From contig JAHWKK010000008.1 of assembly GCA_019347945.1 (NCBI GenBank), positions 62,001 to 126,000 of the forward strand: 64,000 nt of DNA, read 5' to 3'. The notes below the pieces were generated by a model. That model was given only the letters and a program-made list of their open reading frames with translations. It was not told the DNA's origin and searched no databases. This DNA is from Acidobacteriota bacterium. GTDB lineage: Bacteria > Acidobacteriota > Thermoanaerobaculia > Gp7-AA8 > JAHWKK01. This document shows, in pieces, positions 1-10,647 of this stretch; within the stretch, counting starts at the first letter, position 1; each line of letters opens with the position of its first letter. Both the position numbers and the translations under genes were made by a program.

Positions 1-2
1 CC

Positions 3-1448
3 ATCGAGGCGCGCGCTGACGGCACTGTGGCGAAGCGGCTTGAGGAGCTCTTGCAGAACAACGAGTTCGGCAACCTCGCAGGCATGAGCACCAGCACGAT
101 CACCCTGGCGACTCTCGAGAAGCCGGTCACGTTCGAAGGAGTCCTGCGGGACGAATTCGGCAGCCCACTCAAACGACAGAACATCACACTCAACGCCTAC
201 ACACACCAGACCAGCACCATCCAAGACCTCTTCGAGACACCCATCCCAGACCAACTCGTGAGCATCGAACTATTGCCACTAGGCCACAACGACCTCTGGG
301 CACACCTCAACACCCCAGAAGGACGGGTGGAGATGCAAAGCGAGTTCATGGAAGGATGGATCCCAAACGTCAACCCACAGACCACCGCCATCCTAAAGAA
401 CAGCACGCGCAAAAACGAGACCCTGGTGGTGCAGTACACGTCATTCCCAGAGAACCAAGATAATCAGGACGTGTTCATCCCGCACAACCAAGTCATCCCG
501 CCACTCCAGACACACACGTTCAACCTACCATTCAGCAAGGGAAGCGCCTTCGTCCAACAGTTCCAACCAATCCACGCATACACCATCACCAATGGAACAA
601 TCGTCCCAGCAATGACACCAGCGCAGGCAGCGAACGCAGACTGGGGACTACCCGGCGAGGGAAAAGTACGACACAACATCAGCATCAACGATGTGAACGC
701 GGGAGACACCATCACACTCCTCAACATCATCAACATCCCAATCACCGGAACAGTGACCACAACCAACGACGAAGGAACAACAATACACACACAAGCAGTG
801 AACCTGCCAGTATACGGCAACAACAGCTACACCGCACCAGCAAACGGCAGAATAACACTAGAACTCAACGACAACGACGAGCCGACCGACAGAGTACCAA
901 CAGCACTACTCACCGCAACAAACACGCTCGGGACAAAACTACCGTTTAGGTACGAAGCGCCAGAGAAAATCGTAAAGGTGACTGGAGAGGAGTATGTGGC
1001 GAAGTGGTTGGACCCCTTGAAGGAACAGCATTTCTTCATCAGCTATGACGAGATGTCTGCCGCCATCAACGGCAGCAGCATCAACAGAAGTTACGTTAAT
1101 GACATCGTCGATGCCGTATGGGCGGATCCTAGGGTACAAAACGGCTTTGGGACAAAAGAAAACGTTAAACAGTGGTTCTTCAACAGAGTAGACCAGAATC
1201 CTGCAAACTCAGAATTCTGCAAATCGGAGAAAGCAACTCAGCAAGCAGGATTTGGCTTGCGAACTCGTGACGGCATCAACTGCGGACCTGTTGATTTCAA
1301 GCCTGACGCTCCAAACATTGAAGCGCTCTTTAATACGTGGCGCGAGTTCTACATTAGCGACGTAGAAGGAGACCCAACAAAATATGGTGGATCGCCCTCT
1401 GCAGGTCCGGATTTGAACACAAAACCCCCTTGGTATGTCGGACAATAA
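3..1448 (+). CDS. Secreted or surface Asn/Thr-rich protein, 5' end outside window
   Basis: The frame is open from the window edge to the TAA at 1446, so the true start lies upstream; the first possible internal start is a GTG at 27. About 480 residues are visible. They are rich in Asn, Thr and Pro, hold many N-x-S/T sequons, and have only two cysteines, both near the C terminus (SEFCKSE, GINCGPV). No enzymatic motif or membrane segment was recognised. The beta-rich, sequon-rich make-up suits an extracellular protein. Codon use (CCA, ACA, CTA, GGA) differs clearly from the GC-ending codons of ligA and later genes, which suggests transfer or a chimeric join. The function is unknown. Confidence 0.6.
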   Translation: MEARADGTVAKRLEELLQNNEFGNLAGMSTSTITLATLEKPVTFEGVLRDEFGSPLKRQNITLNAYTHQTSTIQDLFETPIPDQLVSIELLPLGHNDLWAHLNTPEGRVEMQSEFMEGWIPNVNPQTTAILKNSTRKNETLVVQYTSFPENQDNQDVFIPHNQVIPPLQTHTFNLPFSKGSAFVQQFQPIHAYTITNGTIVPAMTPAQAANADWGLPGEGKVRHNISINDVNAGDTITLLNIINIPITGTVTTTNDEGTTIHTQAVNLPVYGNNSYTAPANGRITLELNDNDEPTDRVPTALLTATNTLGTKLPFRYEAPEKIVKVTGEEYVAKWLDPLKEQHFFISYDEMSAAINGSSINRSYVNDIVDAVWADPRVQNGFGTKENVKQWFFNRVDQNPANSEFCKSEKATQQAGFGLRTRDGINCGPVDFKPDAPNIEALFNTWREFYISDVEGDPTKYGGSPSAGPDLNTKPPWYVGQ

Positions 1449-1459
1449 ACCGTTTCTTT

Positions 1460-1467
1460 TTTAAATA
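1460..1467 (+). promoter_or_regulatory. TATA-like box upstream of the Cys-rich gene
   Basis: TTTAAATA lies about 25 nt before the ATG at 1488, and there is no Shine-Dalgarno in between. This is the geometry of a leaderless archaeal transcript. A bacterial -10 remains possible, so the assignment is tentative. Confidence 0.35.
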
Positions 1468-1487
1468 GCGTTTTCTATGACCTTTCG

Positions 1488-2393
1488 ATGGTGGGAAAGA
1501 GTTGGAGAATCCTAGTTAGTTCTGCGTTTCTCCTAGTGCTATTATTGTTTCAAGCTCAAGAAGTGAATGCTTGTGATGGAGATGGTATTTGCGAGCCGGG
1601 AGAAAGTCTTGACTTTTGCGGTGATTGCACCACTTCGTATTGCACCGATAGCACCTGCGATCCTGGAAAGGGAGAGGATATATGCGGCAGTAGCACACAC
1701 TGTCCAAGCGACTGTGGTCTCTGTCCTGGAGACACTTGTATCTCCTCAAGCCAGTGCCCACTCGGTTACTCCTGTTGCGGCAACACCTGTACATCTGCCG
1801 GCACCACGGAAGCCTGCACCAATGACATGCAGCGCGAGTGCACGGTTAATGGTTGGAGCGCATGCACCTGCATCGATGGCTCCACCCGTCAAGGCTCTTG
1901 CCAAACAGGGTTCATCCAGACGTGCACTGGCGGTCAGTGGGGAAGTTGCACATACAACTGCAACCAACAAAACGCATGCGCAAGAGAAAGCTGTCGGTAC
2001 AGCACGAGCTGCACCGCTGGTCGAACAACGAAGGAAACCGCCTGCAACTACCAACCAGACCCAAGAGGCAACCTTTGCCAAGGCAGCACAAACACCTACT
2101 GCGACGGCAACGGCGCCTGCACCCTCGGAGCATGCCTCACGCCACAATTCTGCAAATCGACCCAGCCACCAAACACCTTCCAGAACACGACCGCCTACTG
2201 TTCAGGCGCCAACTGCTACCAATGCAACACCGGCCTGCACTGGAACGGCACAGCATGCATCACCTGCGGCAACACCTGCAACACCATAGGAGCGAAACGA
2301 TGCACCGCAGACCTCAACGCCTACCAAGAATGCAAACAAACACAAGGCTGCACAAACCCACAATGGACCACCATCCAAACCTGCCATCGTTAA
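1488..2393 (+). CDS. Secreted cysteine-rich protein
   Basis: This 301-residue protein has a clear signal peptide (residues 1 to about 28: basic start, hydrophobic core LLVLLLF, then NAC). About 42 cysteines (14%) follow. The first part carries DGxCxxGE...CxxDC-type units (DGDGICEPGE, then CGDC), a pattern common in extracellular Cys-rich repeats of archaea and of some bacteria. The rest has regularly spaced Cys with Gly, Thr and Asn, likely disulfide-linked. No catalytic motif is visible. It follows the Asn/Thr-rich gene by 39 nt and shares its unusual codon use. Long shadow frames on both strands over this gene are ignored because the signal peptide and Cys pattern fix the frame. Confidence 0.65.
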   Translation: MVGKSWRILVSSAFLLVLLLFQAQEVNACDGDGICEPGESLDFCGDCTTSYCTDSTCDPGKGEDICGSSTHCPSDCGLCPGDTCISSSQCPLGYSCCGNTCTSAGTTEACTNDMQRECTVNGWSACTCIDGSTRQGSCQTGFIQTCTGGQWGSCTYNCNQQNACARESCRYSTSCTAGRTTKETACNYQPDPRGNLCQGSTNTYCDGNGACTLGACLTPQFCKSTQPPNTFQNTTAYCSGANCYQCNTGLHWNGTACITCGNTCNTIGAKRCTADLNAYQECKQTQGCTNPQWTTIQTCHR

Positions 2394-2592
2394 CGTGCGC
2401 CCGTGAAAATCCGCGATGTCAGCACTTCGTCTCATGCGCGAGCCAGTGGGCACCGACCAGAACTTGATCCCCTGGGCAAACGTCTGCCCACGGACACGGG
2501 CAACCGGAGATACAATCGGTGATGGTCCGAGGTCGAGTGTGGGTGCGTCAGATAGACCAAAAGGGAAGGTCGCCAACGAGGTGGAGGAGAAG

Positions 2593-3324
2593 ATGGGTGC
2601 TGATCTAAAGGCGGATTTACAGATCCCTGATCTTTGGTATGACTTTTACTCTCGGCTGCTACCGGGTGTGTGCTTCGTCGCAGCTCTTCGGATATTTGCA
2701 ATTCAAATAGTGTCAGCACCGTCGAGTACCGAACTGCTGATCCTAATTTTCTTCGGGTACATTGCTGGGATCGTGACGCAGCCTGTGTCGTCGAGAGTGT
2801 CAGGCTGGGTGCAGGACCTGGTTGCATATCTCCGAGGTAAAGAAAAGGACATTGTGTCGATTGTGTCTCGACGATTGGAGAAGGCGGAAGCGGTGAAGGA
2901 ACGGCAGATTCTGTCGAAGATGCACGGAGAGGTATCATTCTTTCTTCAACTCGGAATGTTCGGCGTGATGTTCGTAACAACGATGGCTACTCAGGGTGCG
3001 ACGCTGCGGAGTTCCACCATCCTGAGTGCGATAAGCGTTGCTATCGTCGCTTTTTTGTGCGCGTTCGAGGTAGCAGATCGAAGATGCCTCCGTGCGATCA
3101 AGGCTGTGGCTCTTTTTTCTCTGGAAGGAGGCGATCTGAATCGACAGCGGGAGAGCAGAGACGAGGAAGGCGACGCGATCGTGTTCGCGATTGTTGCGAT
3201 TGGCCTGTGGTGTGTTCTTTTGTTTCGCGACGCCTGGGCAGGAGCGATAGCCTGTGTGATCGCGGCGTTGGTATCAATTGTAGCTACAGTGGAAGTCAGT
3301 AAAGACCGCGCTACCAATAAGTGA
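2593..3324 (+). CDS. Multi-pass membrane protein of unknown function
   Basis: The open frame begins further upstream, but the ATG at 2593 has an AGGAGA ribosome site 5 nt away, so I place the start there (243 aa). A short polar N terminus (MGADLKADLQIPDLW) precedes hydrophobic stretches near residues 28-45, 50-68, 115-135, 143-163 and 205-235. A basic, charged loop (residues 75-110) lies between the second and third. No family was recognised. The base composition is intermediate between the first 2.4 kb and the GC-rich ligA that follows. It is probably an accessory gene. Confidence 0.6.
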   Translation: MGADLKADLQIPDLWYDFYSRLLPGVCFVAALRIFAIQIVSAPSSTELLILIFFGYIAGIVTQPVSSRVSGWVQDLVAYLRGKEKDIVSIVSRRLEKAEAVKERQILSKMHGEVSFFLQLGMFGVMFVTTMATQGATLRSSTILSAISVAIVAFLCAFEVADRRCLRAIKAVALFSLEGGDLNRQRESRDEEGDAIVFAIVAIGLWCVLLFRDAWAGAIACVIAALVSIVATVEVSKDRATNK

Positions 3325-3373
3325 GCGCGCGTGACTAAGCAGCAAGAGGCGCATTTTCGATCCCACGCGGTAG

Positions 3374-5383
<2,010 letters not shown>

Positions 5384-5421
5384 ATGGTGTTGCCCAAACC
5401 GAAACCCGAGACAACCGGAGC

Positions 5422-5583
5422 CCCCGTCCAGATCCGTCGCCGTCCTTCGGCGGCTCCTAATGAAACCACCATGAAATTGTTGGACTTCGACCCTTTGCAG
5501 CGCTTCGCTTGGTCTGATGTCCCAACCTGCGAGGTCCTTCGCCTGCCCGCCCGACCGCCCGCTCAGGATGACGTCGGTTTGAG
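5422..5583 (+). repeat. Dispersed ~160-bp repeat, copy A
   Basis: This intergenic stretch matches, at roughly 85% by eye, the reverse complement of 8371-8535. Shared blocks include GCAGCGCTTCGCTTGG, GCGGCTCCTAATGAAAC and GACGTCGGTTTGAGT. Neither copy carries a convincing gene. It fills most of the gap between ligA and the convergent secreted-protein gene. Confidence 0.75.
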
Positions 5584-5598
5584 TATGCGCAAAGCAAA

Positions 5599-5620
5599 GG
5601 GCTCCCGTTTCCGGGAGCCC
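5599..5620 (-). terminator. Rho-independent terminator of the secreted-protein gene
   Basis: GGGCTCCC and GGGAGCCC form an 8-bp stem with a 6-nt loop. On the minus strand it is followed by a short T-rich tract, 25 nt past the stop of the gene ending at 5646. Confidence 0.7.
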
Positions 5621-5645
5621 TCGTCGCGAACGGATCGTTCCGCGA

Positions 5646-6716
5646 TCAGCGAAATACGACCGGGAGAACGAAATCCGTCGATGCCACGCCGTCGCTCGCG
5701 CGCAGCACGATCGTGTCGGAGGTTCCCTTGCGGGTCGAGAACGGATAGATCTGAAGGACGCCACCGTCGCGGAGGCTGATGTCGCCGCTCTCTGTCAGCA
5801 GGACGAGCTCGACCTGTTCGCCTTCCGGATCGACGGCGACCACCCGCAGCGTCGTCGGAAATCCGCTGATGGCGATCTCCATCGGCTGATCGAGCACGCC
5901 GTCACCATCGGCATCGGCGATGTCGATGACTCCGTCCTCGTTCATGTCGACGCCGAGCAGAGTGACGTCGAAATTCTCGCGAGTCGTGATTCCCCGCGTG
6001 AACGACGGGTCATTCGAGAGGTTGTTGATGGTCGTTCCATAGGTGATCACGTCGCCGCTGCGAACTCTCGCGTAGATCACGTCACCGTTCATCGCCGTCA
6101 ATCCGAGAAAGTTCCTGATTCCGGCGTTGTAATGAAACTGGGTGCCGGCCTCGTATGCCTCGATGCGACTCGCTTCACGGGTCCCGTCGCTTCGGACGAG
6201 CGTCCATTCGACTTCCGAATCGGTTGCCGCGTAGATGCCGAAGTTGAAGCGGGCGAGGTCGACGTCGGCGGGACCGGTGATCACGGCGGTCTCACCCGCA
6301 CGGGAGAGCTCGTCGCTGCGGTATACGGGAATGTCGTGGCCGAATGGGCCGGCGGGGCCTGTGGTGTAAGTGCGGCTGTTGACGATCAGCTTCCGTGCAG
6401 CAAAGTCATCGACTTCGATCACGAGCGCACCAGTGACGTTGCTCAGATTCATCTCGGTGCCGACGACGTCCTCGAGGAGAACGGTTCGTCCGGGGCCGAC
6501 GAGCACGACAATCGATTCCCTCGCGCCTTGCGACGTGTGCAGGGTCACCTCGGCGCTCACCATCGTCGATCCGATGTTGTGAAAGACCAGGTCGCTCTGC
6601 CAGCTCGAGCCGAGCGCGCCTTCGGTTGCTCCGGCCACCGGAACGATCAGTTCGGCTGCCGAAGCGCCGAGCGCCATTGCCGAGATCAGTAGAAGGGTTG
6701 GAATGGTTCGTTTCAT
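5646..6716 (-). CDS. Secreted protein with a calcium-loop-like segment
   Basis: The open frame continues upstream, but ATG 6716 starts a perfect signal peptide (MKRTIPTLLLISAMALG, cleavage near ASAAE) and has AGGAGAT 7 nt before it, so I use it (356 aa). The mature part is a beta-rich domain (LVFHNIGS, VTLHTSQG, LVGPGRTVLLEDVVG). Near residue 250 comes an Asp-rich stretch (DMNEDGVIDIADADGDG) resembling a dockerin or thrombospondin-type calcium loop, then another beta-sandwich-like end. No catalytic residues were seen. It is likely periplasmic or exported. It is monocistronic, with its own terminator. Confidence 0.75.
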   Translation of the reverse strand: MKRTIPTLLLISAMALGASAAELIVPVAGATEGALGSSWQSDLVFHNIGSTMVSAEVTLHTSQGARESIVVLVGPGRTVLLEDVVGTEMNLSNVTGALVIEVDDFAARKLIVNSRTYTTGPAGPFGHDIPVYRSDELSRAGETAVITGPADVDLARFNFGIYAATDSEVEWTLVRSDGTREASRIEAYEAGTQFHYNAGIRNFLGLTAMNGDVIYARVRSGDVITYGTTINNLSNDPSFTRGITTRENFDVTLLGVDMNEDGVIDIADADGDGVLDQPMEIAISGFPTTLRVVAVDPEGEQVELVLLTESGDISLRDGGVLQIYPFSTRKGTSDTIVLRASDGVASTDFVLPVVFR

Positions 6717-7030
6717 TTGAACATCTCCTTTGCGTCCGGGTTGGTTTGAGTTGCTCGGACTGACAGGAGATACGGACGTTCGCAGTGATGTGTCTACGGC
6801 ATAAAAGGCGCTTTGGAGCGCGTATTTGTGGGGCGTGGTAATGTTGCGGAGGATCCCGTTCATGATACGGAGCTCGACGGTTTTGCGTTGGTCGGTCGGT
6901 CCGAGTGGGATCCGGCCTCGAGGATTTCGATCATGGCGTCGGATGCGGTCCGGCGTCCGCATGAGGCGGAATGGAATCCCGCGGTTTAGTCGACGGTTGG
7001 TCGCGTGAAACGTCCATCAGGAGCCACCGA
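6717..7030. other. Divergent intergenic region
   Basis: About 310 bp separate the divergent secreted-protein and aminotransferase genes. It must hold both promoters, but no clear -35/-10 pair or operator stood out. A GGCGCTTTGGAGCGC dyad near 6807-6822 is the only symmetric element noticed. Confidence 0.4.
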
Positions 7031-8155
7031 TTGAACATCCCCCTGCTTGACCTCAAGCGCCAGTATCAGACGATCCGAGACGAAGTGATGAAAGTCACCG
7101 AGGAGGTCTACGAATCCCAGGTCTTCATCCTGGGAAAGAAGGTTTCGGATTTCGAGGACAACTTCGCGAGGTATTGCCAGACTCGGCATGCGGTGGGTGT
7201 TTCGTCCGGGACCGATGCGCTGCTCGAGGCGCTGATGGTCGCCGGGGTCGGGCATGGCGACGAAGTGATCGTTCCGGCGTACTCGTTCTTTGCCACTGCG
7301 GGCGTCGTTGCTCGGCTCGGGGCGGTGCCGGTATTCGTCGACATCGATCGCGACTCGTTCAATATCGATCCCTCTCTGATCGAGGAACGGATCACCAGCG
7401 CGACGAAGGTGATCATGCCGGTGCACCTTTACGGACAGGTCGCCGAGATGGGAGCGATCAGCAGGATCGCGTCGAAGCACGGGCTCGAGATCATTGAGGA
7501 CGCCGCCCAAGCCGTGGGAGCCGAGCTCGATGGTAAACGAGCAGGCTCGTTCAGCCGCTACGGATGTTTCTCATTCTTTCCGTCAAAGAACCTCGGTGGT
7601 TTCGGGGATGGCGGAGCGATCACGACCAGCGACGCGGCAACCTACGAGAAGCTCATCGATTTTCGGGTGCACGGCATGAGGCCGAAGTACTACCACCACA
7701 GCGTCGGAGGAAACTTCCGGATCGACGCGCTCCAGGCCGCGATCCTCGACGTGAAGCTGGCAAAACTCGACGCATGGACCGAAGCGAGACAGAAGAACGC
7801 GGCAATGTACGATGATCGATTCGCTGAGGCGGCAAATGATGGAAGGATCGTGCTGCCGAAGGTCATCGGGAACAGGCGGCACGTCTACAACCAGTACGTC
7901 GTGATGTTCCCCGGCGGCGAAACAGTCCGCGAGCGAGTGAGACAGACTCTTCTGAGCTCGGGAATCGGGTGCGAGATCTACTATCCGCTGACCCTTCCGC
8001 AGCAGGAGTGCTTCGCGGATCTCGACCACAGCCGCAGGTCCTTTCCGGTGTCGGAAGCGGCGGCGAAGAGCTCGCTGGCGCTGCCGATCTTCAGCGAGCT
8101 GGAAGCCTCGGAGATCGACCGGGTCGCAGAGGTAGTTCTGAAGAGTGAAGGGTGA
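7031..8155 (+). CDS. DegT/DnrJ/EryC1/StrS-family PLP aminotransferase
   Basis: This fold-type I PLP enzyme belongs to the sugar aminotransferase family, which transaminates keto-sugar nucleotides for polysaccharide or glycolipid synthesis. Visible signatures are the N-terminal IPLLDLKRQY, the cofactor region SSGTDALLEAL, EDAAQAVGA, and the PLP lysine in FPSKNLGGFGDGGA. I chose the TTG at 7031 because AGGAG lies 7 nt upstream and the protein then begins at the conserved IPLLDL; an ATG at 6971 would add 20 residues with a poorly placed ribosome site. The 374-aa length fits the family. The stop codon lies inside a heptamer repeat array, giving a KSEG tail. The substrate cannot be told. Confidence 0.9.
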   Translation: MNIPLLDLKRQYQTIRDEVMKVTEEVYESQVFILGKKVSDFEDNFARYCQTRHAVGVSSGTDALLEALMVAGVGHGDEVIVPAYSFFATAGVVARLGAVPVFVDIDRDSFNIDPSLIEERITSATKVIMPVHLYGQVAEMGAISRIASKHGLEIIEDAAQAVGAELDGKRAGSFSRYGCFSFFPSKNLGGFGDGGAITTSDAATYEKLIDFRVHGMRPKYYHHSVGGNFRIDALQAAILDVKLAKLDAWTEARQKNAAMYDDRFAEAANDGRIVLPKVIGNRRHVYNQYVVMFPGGETVRERVRQTLLSSGIGCEIYYPLTLPQQECFADLDHSRRSFPVSEAAAKSSLALPIFSELEASEIDRVAEVVLKSEG

Positions 8156-8588
8156 AGAGTGAAGAGTGAAAAAAAGGCGAGACTCAGTCATCTGCCAGCG
8201 GGAGGCGAGCCTCTGGCGAGCCGCGATCCTCGAAACCGAACCTGAAACCCGCAATCATCCAGGCGGGCGGAGTCGCGCGATTATCGCCCTCGTCATCCTG
8301 AGCAAATGATCGACGCGTTGCGCCGGTGAAGCGAGGATGAAAACCGGAGCCCGCACAACTCCGCACCCCAAACTCAAACCGACGTCGTCCCGAGCGGGCG
8401 GTTGGGTGGGCAAGCGAGGGACCTTGCAGGGTGGGACATCAGGCCAAGCGAAGCGCTGCAAAAGGTCGACGTCCACGCAATTTCGTCGTCGTTTCATTAG
8501 GAGCCGCGGAAGGACGGCGAAGGATCTGGGCGGGGCTTTTACCGTCTCCTCTTTTTCTCACTCTTCACTCTTCACTCTTCTTCTTCAC
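8140..8588. repeat. Inverted pair of GAAGAGT heptamer arrays (element 1)
   Basis: The left arm 8140-8170 is four tandem GAAGAGT-type heptamers. The right arm 8555-8588 is the inverted form (CACTCTT units). Between them lies copy B of the dispersed repeat and no credible gene. The arms overlap the 3' ends of the convergent aminotransferase and crotonase genes and supply both stop codons. Confidence 0.8.
8371..8535 (-). repeat. Dispersed ~160-bp repeat, copy B
   Basis: This is the inverted counterpart of 5422-5583, lying inside heptamer element 1. Copy A has no heptamer arms, so the two repeat types are independent. Confidence 0.75.
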
Positions 8589-9329
8589 GATCGTCCGATC
8601 GAGGTAATCCTGAATGCGGACGAGCGTTTCCTCCGTTTCCCACAGTGCCCGCACCTCCATTTCCTCGGGGAGGAGGCATCGAACGCGCTCCATCGTCTCC
8701 GCGCGAAGAGTCCGTTTCGTGATCGAGAATCCTCGGGGAGAGAGGTTGCCGAGCCATCTTGCCGCCTCGGTCGCCGCTTCGAGGAGAGTCTCGGAGTCAA
8801 TCGTCTCGTCGATCAACCCGACGCGCAGCGCTTCTTCCGGAAGGAGCGTACGTCCCGAGTAGAGGATCTCCTGGAGGTTCCCGCGATTGACGCTGGCTCG
8901 CATCACCTCGGTAACGAAGGTCGGAAAGGGGACGCCGACGAGAAGCTCGGGAACGCCGATCCGGGCGGTGCCGCTCACCATGAGCCGGTAATCGCAGCAC
9001 TGAACGAGGACGCATCCGCCGGCGATCGCGTGGCCGTTGACGGCGGCCACGACCGGGCGGTCGAAAGTGTAGAGCTTTTCGAACATCCGAATCAGCGGGC
9101 CATAGAACTCCCTGATGTAAGCGACCCCGCCCGCCAGCAGACGGCGCAGATCAACACCCGCGGAAAACGACGAACCGCTGCCGGTCAGAACGACTGCGCT
9201 GGTCGACGGCCCGTCGATCTCATCGAAGGTGGCGCTGATCGCGTCGACCAGCTCCAAATCGAGCGCGTTGACCTTGCCGCGATTCATCCGGACGATCGTG
9301 ATTCCATTGTGAGTTTCGCGTTCGATCAT
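8565..9329 (-). CDS. Enoyl-CoA hydratase/isomerase (crotonase) family protein
   Basis: A crotonase-fold protein acting on acyl-CoA thioesters. The start at 9329 (MIERETHNGI) aligns with the usual N terminus; upstream ATGs at 9341 and 9374 are possible, but none has a good ribosome site. Visible family features are MNRGKVNALDLEL, the CoA-binding and oxyanion region GSGSSFSAGVDLRRLL (first oxyanion Gly/Ala region) and VAAVNGHAIAGGCVL (second). The usual catalytic Glu pair of hydratases is not clear (GNLQEILYSG region), so the exact reaction is unknown. The C terminus (KKKSEE) is encoded by a heptamer array. Confidence 0.85.
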   Translation of the reverse strand: MIERETHNGITIVRMNRGKVNALDLELVDAISATFDEIDGPSTSAVVLTGSGSSFSAGVDLRRLLAGGVAYIREFYGPLIRMFEKLYTFDRPVVAAVNGHAIAGGCVLVQCCDYRLMVSGTARIGVPELLVGVPFPTFVTEVMRASVNRGNLQEILYSGRTLLPEEALRVGLIDETIDSETLLEAATEAARWLGNLSPRGFSITKRTLRAETMERVRCLLPEEMEVRALWETEETLVRIQDYLDRTIVKKKSEE

Positions 9330-9460
9330 TCTGAGCATCATACGGGCTCGTTCGTTCCCCGGAAATAGACCCATGAGACGGCTCGTTCTTTGTGCGATCG
9401 CCCGATCCCGGAATTCGCGGATCGCTGAAGTCTGAAAATCTTTTCAATCAGGAGTTTACG

Positions 9461-9619
9461 ATGTCAGAGAACAAGACCAACGAGCTGATGGCTCGTCATC
9501 AGATCACCATCGAGGACCTGCAGGAGCGGAAGCACTCGCTGCATCACCTCCGGAACATCGTTCGATCGGAGAATCTCCCGTTCAACGTGTTCCAGAGCCT
9601 GGTCCGGCACCGTCGCTGA
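9461..9619 (+). CDS. Small 52-residue basic protein
   Basis: ATG 9461 has AGGAG 6 nt upstream, and a strong terminator follows the stop, so this short frame looks like a real gene. The peptide (MSENKTNELMARHQITIEDL at its start) is charged and helical, with His and Arg clusters and no membrane segment or signal. The earlier in-frame ATG at 9392 lacks a ribosome site. Its 3' end overlaps the convergent EamA gene by 38 nt. The function is unknown; it may bind nucleic acid or a protein partner. Confidence 0.6.
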   Translation: MSENKTNELMARHQITIEDLQERKHSLHHLRNIVRSENLPFNVFQSLVRHRR

Positions 9620-10544
9620 GCTCCGGCTCCTGCGATGTCGAGGGAGGCGGCCTTTCGGCCGCCTTTTTTGTGTCTGGTCCGGGGATCACCGATCCGGTCG
9701 TCGAGAGGATCCCGATGCCCGACAGGACGACCGCCACACCGATCCACTGGCCGATCCCGAGGTCTTCCCCCAGAAGAGCCCAGCCCCACAGGACGGTCAG
9801 CATCGGCTGAACGAGAAGGATCACCGAGGTCTCGAGCGCGGGAAGACGCGGCAGCACCCAGGAGATCAGCAGCCATCCGACCACGGAGGCGGTGACGGCC
9901 AGCGCCAACAACCATCCGTGAGCTGGCCAGCTGATCTCCCAGGAGAAGTGACGGTCCGTCGGGATCAGCAGAACCGACGCGACGAGCGCCCCGAAGGTCG
10001 CGTCCATCAGCGGACCCACCGGAGGAGCTACGGTCGCGGTGTTCGATACGCGGAAGATCAGAAGGAATGCCGCATAGGTGAGCCCGGTGAGGACGCCGAA
10101 GATCGCACCACCCAGCGGGTCGGTGCCCCAGGCGCGTTCGTCGAAGACTCCTGATATCAGAACGACGCCGAAAAAGACGACCGGGACGAATGCGAGCGCC
10201 ATCCGGTTCGGTCGTTCACGATGGAACAGCCAGGCCGCGAGCGCGACGAACACTACCTGGGTGTTTCCGAGAACCGTCGCGAGTCCCGCGCCGATCATCG
10301 CGATCGAGCGGTGCCAGCAGGCGAAGTCGACAGCGAGCGCGACGCCGGCGATCACGGCGATCATCCGTTCACGCCTGGTGCGCTGGTCGCGGTGGCGCCG
10401 GAACCAGTAGATGATCATGAGGATCGGCAGCGCATAACCCACCCGGAAGACGGCCGCCGTCGATGGAGAGACTTCCGAAAGCCGGACGAAGACTGCCGAA
10501 AATGAGATGGCGACGACGCCGAGGATTGCGGGAAGTCGTTTCAT
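9582..10544 (-). CDS. EamA/DMT-family permease
   Basis: A drug/metabolite transporter-superfamily inner-membrane protein of 320 aa with about ten hydrophobic helices and the internal EamA duplication (first half about residues 5-140, second about 155-290). Family traits include the start (AILGVVAISFSAVFVRLSE), RWHRSIAMIGAGLATVLGNTQ-type helices, and the ending PxLTVLWGWALLGEDLG-IGQWIGVAVVLSGI. It likely exports or imports a small metabolite, with no substrate implied. The polar tail after residue 290 is encoded across the opposing gene's terminator. It is not obviously in an operon with its neighbours. Confidence 0.88.
   Translation of the reverse strand: MKRLPAILGVVAISFSAVFVRLSEVSPSTAAVFRVGYALPILMIIYWFRRHRDQRTRRERMIAVIAGVALAVDFACWHRSIAMIGAGLATVLGNTQVVFVALAAWLFHRERPNRMALAFVPVVFFGVVLISGVFDERAWGTDPLGGAIFGVLTGLTYAAFLLIFRVSNTATVAPPVGPLMDATFGALVASVLLIPTDRHFSWEISWPAHGWLLALAVTASVVGWLLISWVLPRLPALETSVILLVQPMLTVLWGWALLGEDLGIGQWIGVAVVLSGIGILSTTGSVIPGPDTKKAAERPPPSTSQEPELSDGAGPGSGTR
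9646..9669 (+). terminator. Rho-independent terminator of the small-protein gene
   Basis: A 7-bp stem GGCGGCC/GGCCGCC with a TTTC loop is followed by six T. It lies inside the 3' end of the opposing EamA gene. Confidence 0.85.
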
Positions 10545-10647
10545 CGAGACGTCCCGCGAGCTGGCGATCCGTTCCGTCGTGCGCCGATTCTCAACCGGCA
10601 GCCCCGCGGGCCCTCAGCCGGGAAAGAGCAAAATCTCTGATCGTTCA

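Noticed and set aside
1567-2467. Alternative plus-strand frames over the Cys-rich gene
   Set aside because: Signal peptide and regular Cys spacing occur only in the frame starting at 1488.
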